From Agroathelia rolfsii (taxonomy: Eukaryota > Basidiomycota > Agaricomycetes > Amylocorticiales > Amylocorticiaceae), in NCBI GenBank assembly GCA_018343915.1, contig JABRWF010000002.1, positions 1,860,001 through 1,924,000 of the forward strand: a stretch of 64,000 nucleotides of DNA, read 5' to 3'. The notes beneath the pieces were generated by a model. That model was not told where the DNA came from. It searched no databases and was given only the letters and a program-made list of their open reading frames with translations. Position 1 is the first letter of the stretch. Each line of letters starts with the position of its first letter. This document shows positions 10,507 through 20,200 of this stretch, one piece after another. Made by a program: the position numbers and the translations under genes.

Positions 10507-11278
10507 CTGAGGGGGGTTGTCTAGAACTTTTGTTGGCAATACATTATGGGCATGTTGTTACATATTCATTGATAAACTTTGTCATGCTAGGCTGCTAGTA
10601 ATTGCATAATACAAGTTCTAAGGTTTTATGTTTTTCTAGATGTCTAGCTGCAAGGACATCATGGAATTTCTTCATAATTTGTGCCCTTAACTGAGTATCC
10701 TTGGGTATATACACCTTTCCTTAGTACAGAATCAGTCCTTCCTCTTGGTTCTACTCCTTAATACTATTTTGGAGTTTTACTAGGCTAAGATCTTTGAGCG
10801 TCTAAAGGGCAATTGCCACTTCTAGTTCTGGGTCTGTTTTTCTGATCTGGCTTAGAAGTCCTTTTTCTCCTTCAATTGTAATATAACCCCTTCTTCCAGT
10901 ATTGATGCAGAATAGACATGGTTCTAGAACTACCTATACCTTGTTGTCATCTGCATCTTCTTTGTGAAAGTCTGGGCAGCATAACAGAGCATCAACTTTA
11001 CCATTATTGCTTTCTTTTGTATAGTGAATCAGGAAGTTATACTCTAACAGGAACAGGGACTATCAAGCTTGTCTCTTAGTTAGATTTTTTGAGGTTTTCC
11101 AATATTCTAAGTTTTTATGATCTGACCAGATTTCAAAGGGTTTCTCTATTCCAATTAGGTAATGTCTCTATTCCTTTAAAGCCCTGATGATAGCCAGCAT
11201 TTCCTTATCTCAGATCTTATAATTGCATTCTACCGGGTTTAGAGATTGAGATAGGTATACTATTGGGTGCTAGCTACC
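10507..11278 (-). pseudogene. Element Y pol: RNase H to integrase N-terminal region (decayed)
   Basis: The minus strand carries remnants of the integrase zinc-binding region (10510-10720) and, further right, the RNase H end around 11040-11230, recognisable by the order of conserved words shared with element A (for example the NLEYW and EMLAI equivalents). Several stops interrupt every frame. It lies between two X LTRs and is contiguous in the ancestor with 8319-9557 on one side and 26280-27276 on the other. Not functional. Confidence 0.65.
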
Positions 11279-12014
11279 TGTTACAAGTCAATCTATATAC
11301 TATAAATTTATTTAAGATTTCTCATTATTTTTCTGATTTTTCTCCAATTTTTCTCTATTTTTTAGTATATAACATGTATATTATATAAGTGGATATTACA
11401 TAAGTACTCTGATGACTAAGCAAAGTCATGTAACCAGTCATCATGTGACTGGCTATCATGTGATCACTAGTCATGTAACTTATTATGTAAAGCAGGTCTA
11501 GAGCATAGGTCTAGAACATGACACCATCATAGACTCACTATGGTATAATATTGCATCATACTTAGCACCTCTATGCACAGACTGTATACTGTCATGAGAA
11601 GGAAATTTTGCCGATTTTTCGGTATATTTCATGTATTATTTGGACTACTATTTCTTTTGTTTTATCATTTTCTTTGTTTTCTTCCTTTATTTTCTTATCA
11701 AAATTACCCCCTAGGGCGTGGACTGTGGGCAGTGCTGCGGTCACCTGATTGGCCCTCACGTGTTCCAAGCCGCACGTCACAGGAGTAATCTCGGGGCTGT
11801 GCGCTTTCCCCTTCATCATCACGCACAGCCTAAGGAACATAGCCTTCCTCCTAAGAATAATTCCTAACGGTTACCGGTACCACTCCGAAAGGAGCTCCAC
11901 ACGGATGCCCGGTGGAGTTAGGCAAAACATTCTTCCCCTGCATTGCCACATTCATACTTCTATTTCCGTCTGCGCACAGACCAACAAGGCTGCGCACGGA
12001 CCCTTAACTAGTAG

Positions 12015-12073
12015 TATAAATACAGCATGTAACTTGTCCTGAAGGGCTCAGCTTCGACCTCTTCGCCTTCAGG
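12015..12073 (+). promoter_or_regulatory. LTR core promoter, self-primer sequence and flanking hairpin
   Basis: TATAAATA at 12015-12022. The 11-nt self-primer AGCTTCGACCT is at 12050-12060, 35 nt after the box, where transcription should start. Inverted repeats CCTGAAGG (12038-12045) and CCTTCAGG (12066-12073) enclose the primer. The same arrangement recurs in the B, Y and X LTRs. Confidence 0.75.
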
Positions 12074-12130
12074 CAAGTAAAGAGTTTGTATGTTCACTAA
12101 GTAGATTACTAATCAAAACTTCGCCTTCAG
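12073..12130 (+). other. Intron-like segment in the LTR leader (58 bp)
   Basis: Begins GCAAGT after CTTCAG (a consensus GC donor), has a branch-like TACTAAT at 12107-12113 and ends CTTCAG at 12130, 18 nt after the branch A. A 13-bp direct repeat (CTTCGCCTTCAGG, 12061-12073 and 12119-12131) spans both boundaries. Whether it is spliced is unknown. Confidence 0.5.
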
Positions 12131-12410
12131 GGTTTACTCATAGGCTTAGCCGCCCCCGTCCTAGCTTCCTCTCCCTCCCTTTACCCGGTGGTGGTGCAAA
12201 TCCCCACAGCGTGTGTGATTAAATAAGAGCATCGAATAAGCGTAAGATAACCGAGTACCCGCCTAGCCCCTCAATAAGATAAGGGTGTTAGGGTTTGTGG
12301 GAAAGCTTACGTTTAGGTACTTCAATAGCTTAGTATTGAGTGAATTACGCTAGGCTTGGGTAATTGTGTCTCCAAACGCAAACCTTAGTCAAGAGTGATC
12401 CCTTGACATT

Positions 12411-12421
12411 AGGTCGAAGCT
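12411..12421 (+). other. Primer-binding site of element A, self-primed
   Basis: AGGTCGAAGCT, 2 nt after the LTR, is the exact complement of the 11-nt self-primer at 12050-12060. This is the Tf1-type priming layout, in which the RNA's own 5' end primes minus-strand synthesis instead of a tRNA. Confidence 0.85.
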
Positions 12422-12890
12422 ACCAGTTCCCTCGGACTTCCACGGTCTGAGAAGGTACGAGTGACGATCGTACACGAAGAGCCCCCCCCTTTTTCTATTT
12501 TTAAGAAAGACCCTTTTTCTGAGCGTGAAAGCAACAAACTACTTCTGGAAGCAATTGCGTAGCGCCCTCCAAAGCCTATTTGCAACCCAGTCTAGACGGG
12601 ACTAAGGAGTACGTTCCTCCTGAAAACCGGCTGTATCCGAAGCGCAGTAATAGGCCTAAAAAGTCTAGCGTTCTAGGAGTTCCTTTCGAGGAATCAAAGT
12701 TTATTGTTGCTAAGCACGAGTGGCACCTTTTACCACCCCCCCCTGCCATAACTATTTTTGTGTGATTTTATTGTGTGACTACTTTACGGGCAAGCTCTAG
12801 CCCCTGCCGAAGAACAAAATCCCGTCCACCGCATTTGGTAACCAGCATCCGCTGGTGACGAAGAAAAACGCACCCACCTTGCTCTAGTGT
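12422..12890 (+). other. Untranslated leader of element A
   Basis: Non-coding stretch between the primer site and the gag ATG. It holds C-rich runs (12482-12492, 12737-12745) and no supported gene; the short open frame at 12580-12765 has no family features. Element B has a matching, diverged leader at 20434-20891. Confidence 0.6.
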
Positions 12891-14231
12891 ATGAGCACAC
12901 GCAGCGGCGCAAGTTACAAGCCCGCAGAAAACCAAGCACACACATTCGCCTTCTTAGAACAACTTCCGTTCTTTGAGGAAGACCCCTCTTCATCCGAATA
13001 CGAATCAGACAAAGAAGAAGAAGAGTCAGAAGAAGAAGAAGAGGAAGTCGAGGATCTCCTTCCTTCTAGGCCCGCATCCCTCGTACCATCCCCTATCCCA
13101 TCCCCCGTACCTGAGTCGCCAAAAGAAGAAATGGCTTCTCAAGAGTTAATCAATATCCTCGCCGCCCTCCAAGCGAATCAATCACGCATGGAGGAAACCC
13201 TCCGCCTTGTCCAGGAAACACAAAAACAAATGACTGGGGTTTTTGAACAAACCTCCCAGGTCACTGCAACCACCTCTACAAGTACGCCTAAAGAAATAGG
13301 GCATGCCCCGGAGAAATTCACGGGTGATTGGACTAAGTACCAGTCCTTCATCTTTGGGTTCGACAATCATCTCCGCATGAACCCGCGGATCTACAACACG
13401 GAGGAACTTAAGGGACGCTTCTTCGTCAGCCTCCTAGACGGACCACCCAAAGCCTGGGCAAGGAAATTCGATGCCGCTATGAAAATTAAGGGTTTCGAAT
13501 TCGAGAAAAACCTGTATGAAAAGTTCAAAGCATTGTACGGGTCCCGTGACTTCGGGAGACTTGCTCTCCAAAAATTACGAGATCTCAAACAAGGAACGAC
13601 GTCTGTTGCGGACTTCACCGCGACCTTTTCCGCTCTAGCAGCCGAAACAAAGCTGTCGGGAGAAGACTTACGGGTTAGATACTGGGATGCCCTATCCCCA
13701 AAAATCAGGGGAGTTATCGCGGGATATTCAAAAGACCGCAAAGAAACGCTGGAAGGTTTGATGGAAGCAGCAGTCGACGCAGAAGAAGGCCTACGTGATG
13801 CAGGTATTTGGACTGATGGATGGAAGCCACGCCCCCGCTACCAGCCGCAACAAAACAATCAGGGAAGCCCCAGCAACCCTATTGTTATCAACGCTGCACA
13901 GGCAGTAGGGGGCAGTACAAGACCGTCGGTAGACGGAACCGGCTTCTCCAGACCAAAAAGGGACCTAAGTACGGTCCAATGCTACAACTGCCAGCAGTGG
14001 GGACACTTCGCGTCCACTTGCACGAATCCTAAGGTCTCCAGGTTCAGGGGAGGACAACCCCGAATCCAAGCCACGACCGCAATATCACCCGCTCCCTTGC
14101 AAGAACAGCAGGGAATTCCCCACACTACTCCCGACGAAGAGTCCTCGGCGCTCACAGTAGCCGATCTACAAGCCATTGTAGAACAACAAGGAATGGCACT
14201 CGCGGCATTCAAGGACAAAGCGGGTTTTTAG
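12891..14231 (+). CDS. gag: Gag polyprotein of element A
   Basis: 446 residues, intact. Gag assembles the virus-like particle in the cytoplasm and packages element RNA. Order: basic N terminus MSTRSG; acidic stretch of Glu/Asp/Ser at about 27-62; a coiled-coil-like helix (about 85-125, QELINILAALQANQ); the retrotransposon gag core (about 135-290, including PEKFTGDWTKYQSF and LLDGPPKAWARKF); and one CCHC zinc knuckle CYNCQQWGHFASTC at 364-377 for RNA binding. The start matches that of element B. The last codons GCG GGT TTT TAG contain the frameshift heptamer. It is close in sequence to the B gag; no disabling change was seen. Confidence 0.93.
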   Translation: MSTRSGASYKPAENQAHTFAFLEQLPFFEEDPSSSEYESDKEEEESEEEEEEVEDLLPSRPASLVPSPIPSPVPESPKEEMASQELINILAALQANQSRMEETLRLVQETQKQMTGVFEQTSQVTATTSTSTPKEIGHAPEKFTGDWTKYQSFIFGFDNHLRMNPRIYNTEELKGRFFVSLLDGPPKAWARKFDAAMKIKGFEFEKNLYEKFKALYGSRDFGRLALQKLRDLKQGTTSVADFTATFSALAAETKLSGEDLRVRYWDALSPKIRGVIAGYSKDRKETLEGLMEAAVDAEEGLRDAGIWTDGWKPRPRYQPQQNNQGSPSNPIVINAAQAVGGSTRPSVDGTGFSRPKRDLSTVQCYNCQQWGHFASTCTNPKVSRFRGGQPRIQATTAISPAPLQEQQGIPHTTPDEESSALTVADLQAIVEQQGMALAAFKDKAGF

Positions 14232-14265
14232 AAGGGTCGACGGAAAGGGCCATTTCGGCCGACCC
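14222..14265 (+). promoter_or_regulatory. -1 programmed frameshift signal at the gag stop (element A)
   Basis: Slippery heptamer GGGTTTT (14222-14228) reads as G GGT TTT in the gag frame, directly before TAG (14229-14231). After a 5-nt spacer a 32-nt imperfect hairpin follows (14234-14265, arms GGGTCG/CGACCC and GAAA/TTTC). The -1 frame is open from here through protease. This stretch is identical in element B although the next codons differ at about 16 synonymous sites. Confidence 0.88.
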
Positions 14266-17200
14266 CTACCTATGCAACCGATTTTCCTCTCTTCTTTCTT
14301 GTAACTCTGTATCTATTTCTGGTGCGCATGGGCAGCACTTGCATATACCCCTCATGTTCCATGGACTTTTTTCATCCTTAGTTACCATTGCCATGATCGA
14401 CTCAGGCGCTTCTTCCTCTTTTATTCACTCACGATTCGTAAAAGAAAAACACATACCTACAAAAAAATTACCCCGATCCATTCCATTATTTAATATTGAT
14501 AATTCTGCAAATGCACAAGGCGCAATAGAAGAAATCGCATTTCTGGAAACCTCAATAGCGGGAGTAAGAAAGAAGTTACCCTTCTTGATCACAGACATTG
14601 GACCAGAAAACGTCATTTTAGGTATAGACTGGCTTAGGCTAGAAAATCCTATTATTGACTGGTCAGCCGGAAAAGTAAAACCCGGAGAAAACCTGCGAAT
14701 CTCCTTGTCAAGGGTACTCTTGACTGCGTAAGGACGTTTGGGCTTGGTGTGCCTACTTTGTCTTTGTACAATCTCGGGCACACTCTTAACACTAATTCAA
14801 AGTACCTAAACTAAATAATTTTCCCACACACGGATACCCTTTCTTATTGGGGTTCGTATAGGTACTCTCTTACTTAGTTTACGGGGGCTTCACGCGTATG
14901 AACACACTATACTTTTGTGGGGATTTACACCACCACCTATTAAGGAAAAGGGGGAGAGGCTAGGACGGGAAGGCTAGGCCTAAAGTACGAATACCCTGAA
15001 GGCGAAGTTTTAATTAGTAATCTACTTTATCGAACATACAAACTCTTTACTTGCCTGAAGGCGAAGAGGTCGAAGCTGAGCTCTTCAGGTCAAGTTACAT
15101 GCTGTATTTATACTACTAATTAAGGGTCCGTGCGCAGCTTTGTTGGTCTGTGCGCAGCCGGAGATAGAAGTATGAATGTGGCAATGCAGGGGAAGAATGT
15201 TTAGCCTAACTCCACCGGGCATCCGTGTGGAGCTCCTTGCGGAGTGGTACCGGTAACCGTTAGGAATTATTCTTAGGAGGAAGGCTATGTTCCTAGGCTG
15301 TGCGTGATGATGAAGAGGAAAGCGCATAGCCCCGAGATTACTCCTGTGACGTGCGGCTTGGAACACGTGAGGGCCAATCAGGTGACCACAGCACTGCCCA
15401 CAGTCCACGCCCTAAAGGGTAATTTTGATAAGGAAAGTAGAAAGAAAAATAAAGAAAATGATAGAACAAAAGAAATATGAGTCCAAATATTACAAGAAAT
15501 ATACCGAAAAATCGGCAAAATTTCCATCTCATGACATTACCCCCTTCCTAGGGGGATTTCCTCCGGAACATCCCAAGTTCCCATGCTCCTCCTATTTTCT
15601 CTGTCGGTCCGTTTGTGAGGTTCTCAATTGGCCGGAAGGGTAACTCCGCAAAGGCTGCAGCGGTCAGGCGTTTAGGCGCTTTGGGGTTTTTCCGGTGAAA
15701 CTCCTTCAATAGTCGTGGGGCATTGGCGACATCTTTTTCTGATTCCCACGAGTCTTCTCCGGGGTAACCTTTCCATTCCACAAGATATTCGAGCTTCTTA
15801 GTCCGCGGGCTTAAGCGGCTATCTTTAATTTTTAGGACCTCGTGTTCTTCTTCTCCCTCGACTTCTACTGGTGGTGGGGGTGGTGGAGCAGGTCTAGATT
15901 CCGTCTGGACGTGTGGCTTAATGAGCGAGACGTGGAATACGTCGTGAATTGTCCATCTTTTTGGAATGGCTAGACGTAGGGCGCGGTTCCCGACCTTTTC
16001 CGTGACCTTATAGGGACCAATCCATTCCGCTGACAATTTCTTGGATGGTTGTGCCAGGCGGATGTTTTTGGTGTTTAGCCAAACTTTATCTCCGACCTCG
16101 TATTTCGGAATTTCCACCGCGTGTTTGTCAAAAAAGAATTTCATTTGGTCCGCCGTATGGTCCAGTGCCGCTTTAGCGTCTTCTTGTAATTCCTTAACCT
16201 TTTCCAGCCAGTTCTGGGCTCCTTCCGTGTGTAGGGTTCCTGCCGTTGTTAAATCCATTTTGGGAGAGAAGCCGTAATTCATCTCGAAGGGGGAAGACTT
16301 AGTTGCGGAATGTTGTCGGTTATTGAGAGCGAATTCTGCGAGGGGTAGTAGTCCAGACCAATTGTCTTGCCGGTGTGACACGTAATTCCGGAGGTAGACT
16401 TCAATCTCTTGGTTCATACGCTCGGTTTGTCCATCTGACTGGGGGTGATATGCCGTAGATAGGGACGTCTTGATGTCTAGCCGCTTATGGATTTCCCTCA
16501 TGACTTTTCCTGCAAACTGGGGTCCTCTGTCCGAGGTCCAGGTTTTAGGGAGTCCGTGGAGTCGGAAAACATGGGTAAGGTATAAGTCCGCCATTTCAGA
16601 GGCCGTGATCGCTTCTACGCAGGGAATAAGGTGCGACATCTTTGTTAATCTGTCCACTACCACCAGAATAGAATCATATCCTTGTGATTCCGGTAGCTTG
16701 ACTATCATGTCTGAAGTTACGTGTTCCCAAGGGAGGTCTGGTGTTGATAGCGGGGCTAATGGTCCAGTGGGCATCGCTCTGGATTTCTTGTTTGCCAGAC
16801 AGCTTGGGCATGAGTCGACATAGTCATTGATTGCTTTAGTCATTCCGGGCCACCAGTAGTTCCTTGATGTTAGTTCCAGAGTCTTGTGTCTTCCTGGGTG
16901 ACCGGCTGCAGGGACGTCGTGGTTTAAGCGGATGATGTCATTGCGTAAGGAGACGTCTCGTGGTACGTAAACCTTCCCTTGGTGCAGTATCAGACCGTTT
17001 TCCTCATTCCATTCTTCAAGCCCCTTTTGGAGCTTAACCGGGCCGAGTTCCTTGACTGTTGCTAGCGCCTTGGCTATTTCTGCATCCCTTCCCTTGCTTC
17101 GGATACGATCCAGGATTCCCTTTTCCCCTATGACTTCCACATGTCCTCTTCTGGCGGCGTTGATTCGGAATAGCTTCGGGTCTAGAACTATCTGGTCCAA

Positions 17201-20200
17201 ATTGTCTTGTTCGTCACTACGTTGAAAATCCGGACGTCGGGAAAGGGGGTCTGCGCGGCCATTTTCGGAACCTCGGAGATATGAAATAGTGAATCGGAAC
17301 TCAGATAGGAACAGGGACCATCTTGCTTGGCGCCGGGTAAGGTTCCGGGCCGTTTTCCAGTATTCCAGATTTTTATGGTCCGTCCGAATATCAAAGGGGT
17401 GGGGAAGCCCTATTAGGTAGTGTCGCCAGGAGTCAAGTGCGCGGATGATCGCCAACATTTCTTTGTCCCAGATGTCGTAATTTCTTTCGGCATCGTTCAT
17501 GGCTTGAGATAGGAATGCAATCGGTCGCCAGGAGCTATCTTTTTGCTTTTGGAGAAGGACTGCTCCTGTGGCAAAATTGGAAGCGTCGGTTTCAATGCGA
17601 GTTTCTCCGTGTTGATTGTAAGCTCCCAGAACCGGTGCCGAGGTGAAGGCCTTTTTTAGTGCATCGAACGCCCCTTGTTCTTCCGCTTCCCACTTCCAAT
17701 CTGTTTTTCCAGTAAGCCGGTCTAGGGGTTTGCAGATTTAGGCGAAGTTTTTGATGAACCTCCGGTAGTAATTGGCAAGTCCGCGGAACCTTCGCACGTC
17801 GGAAACCTTTTGTGGGGTTGGCCAGTCCAATACTGCTTTGACTTTTTCTGGGGTCATACGAATAGAGCCAAACGATACGAGGGCGCCCAAAATATCTACT
17901 TCTGGAACATCGTATTCAAATTTTTCCAGGTTGGCAAACAGGTCGTTAGTCTTGAGTACTGCTAGAGCTTCTTTGACATGTGACCGTAGTTCTGGTTCGG
18001 ATTGTGCTCCAATAATGATGTCGTCTATGTAGTGTACTAGCCACCCTTTCTGATTGAACTCATAGAAAAGGTCATCCATCATGGTTTGCATTGTGGCGGG
18101 TGCGTTGCATAAACCGAACGTCATGACTGTCGGTTCAAAAAGACCTTTGTTTGTAATGAAAGCGGCTTTGTGCTCGTCGCCTTCTCGGATGCGGATATTG
18201 TTGAAACCCCATCGAAGGTCTATTTTGGCGAATGTTTTGAACCTGGTCATTTTATCTTGGAGTTCAGAGATCAATGGCAAAGGGTAGGCATTTTCCACCG
18301 TTTCGGCGTTGAGTTTCCGATAATCCTGGACGGGCCGAAGAGAACCGTTCTTCTTCGGTACAAAAAACATGGGGGCGGCGATAGGGCTTTCAGATTTCCG
18401 AAGGTAACCCTTCTCCAGGTTTTCCTTGAGGTAGTCAACAAGGGCCTCTTCTTCTTTAACCGAAAGAGGATAGGCTTTACTTCTTCGTAACTGTGCATTG
18501 TCTTTGAGCACAATCTTGTGGTCCCAGGGTTTTCGTAGGGGCATTCGTTGGGACGCTTCTTTGGAAAAGACAGAAGAAAACTCTGAAGCCCAATCGGGTA
18601 AGAGGCTTGATGAGATACGTAGGGTTTTTCCAGGTTGTATTTTTCCGGCGGACCAATCTATGATAGGGTTTTCCAATCTTAACCAATCAATGCCTAAGAT
18701 CACGTTTTCCGGTCCTATGTCGGTGACCAGGAAGGGGAGTTTCTTCTTTATTCCGGCAATTGAAGTTTCCAAAAAGGCAATTTCTTCTATTGCTCCTTGC
18801 GCATTCGCGGAATTGTCTATATTGTACAGAGGGATACTGCGTGGTAATTTTTTTGTATTTATTTTATTTTCTTTGATAAATCGGGAGTGAATAAAAGAGG
18901 ATGAAGCGCCTGAGTCGATCATAGAAACAGTGACTAAAGAGGAAAAATGTCCATGGAACATGATTGGTATATGCAGGTGCTGTCCATGCGCACCAGAAAT
19001 AGAAACGGAATTACAGGAGAGGAGAGAAGAAAAACGATTACAAAGATATGGGTCGGCCGAAATGGCCCTTTCCGTCGACCCTTCTAAAAACCCGCTTTGT
19101 CTTTGAATGCTGCGAGTGCCATCCCTTGTTGCTCCACTATGGCTTGGAGATTGGCCATTGTCAGGGCCGAGGCTTCTTCATTGGGTGAGGCATGGGGAAT
19201 GCCCTGCTGTTCTGGAGAAGGCGCAGAAGAGGTGGGTGTAGTGGTCGCCTGGACCCGTGGCTGATTTCCCCGGTATCTAGATACACGAGGGTTGATGCAT
19301 GTAGAGGCGAAATGCCCCCATTGTTGGCAATTATAGCACTGAACCGTGCTAAGGTCCCTTTTAGGCCTGGATAGGCCGGCACCGTCTGCCGAAGGTCTTG
19401 TACTGCCCCCTGTTCCTTGAGCAGCGTTAATTACGATAGGGTTGCTCATGCTTCCCTGCGTGTTCTGCTGTTGTTGTTGGAAACGGGGGCGTGGTTTCCA
19501 ACCGTCGGTCCAAATGCCCGCATCTCGCAGGCCTTCCTCTGCATCTACGGCAGCTTCCATGAGGCTTTCAAGGGTCTCTTTCCTTTCTTTTGGATATCCG
19601 GCAATAACACCCCTGATTTTGGGTGATAACGCGTCCCAGTACCGGACACGTAAGTCTTCCTCGGAAAGTTTGGTTTCTGCGGCGAGAGCAGAGAAGGCCG
19701 CCGTAAAGTCTGCGACGGACGTTGTCCCTTGTTTGAGATCTCGTAGCTTTTGGAGGGCAAGTCTCCCAAAGTCACGAGCTCCGTACAATGCTTTAAACTT
19801 ATCATACAGATTTTTCTCAAATTCGAAGCCCTTAATTTTCATGGCAGCCTCGAACTTCCTTGCCCAGGCTTTTGGTGGCCCATCTAGGAGGCTAACGAAG
19901 AAGCGTCCCTTCAGCTCTTCTGTGTTGTAAATCCGCGGATTCATGCGGAGATGGTTGTCAAACCCAAAGATGAAGGACTGATACTTGGTCCAATCGCCCG
20001 TAAATTTTTCTGGGGCATGACCGATTTCTTTCGGCGTGCTTGTGGATGCGGGGGCAGCTGTTTGTGGGGTTCGTTTGAAGACTCCGGTCATTTGCGCCTG
20101 TGTTTCTTGTACAAGGCGGAGCGTTTCCTCCATGCGTGCTTGGTTGGCCTGGAGGGCTGCAAGGATGTTAACGAGTTCTTGTGAAGCCATTTCTTCTTCT

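Larger units (their letters stand above)
11590..12408 (+). repeat. 5' LTR of element A
   Basis: 819 bp, TGTCATGAG...CCCTTGACA. It contains the TATAAATA box (12015), the self-primer (12050-12060) and an intron-like leader segment (12073-12130). It differs from the 3' LTR by two C/T changes at CpG near 12054-12064 and one A/G change near the end. Confidence 0.95.

Noticed and set aside
12409..12430. tRNA-type primer-binding site after the A LTR
   Set aside because: The sequence does not begin with the TGG expected for pairing to a tRNA CCA end, while the 11-nt self-complementarity is exact.
12482..12492. C run as an assembly gap or polypurine tract of an opposite-strand element
   Set aside because: The equivalent leader position in elements B and E also has a C-rich or G-rich run, and no LTR lies next to it.
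12580..12765. 61-codon open frame in the leader of A as a small gene
   Set aside because: No start context or motif supports it, and the matching leader in B does not keep it open.
15085..15408. 107-residue open frame repeated identically at 21284-21607
   Set aside because: Identity reflects the two LTRs of element B, not a conserved gene; it spans U3, the promoter and R.
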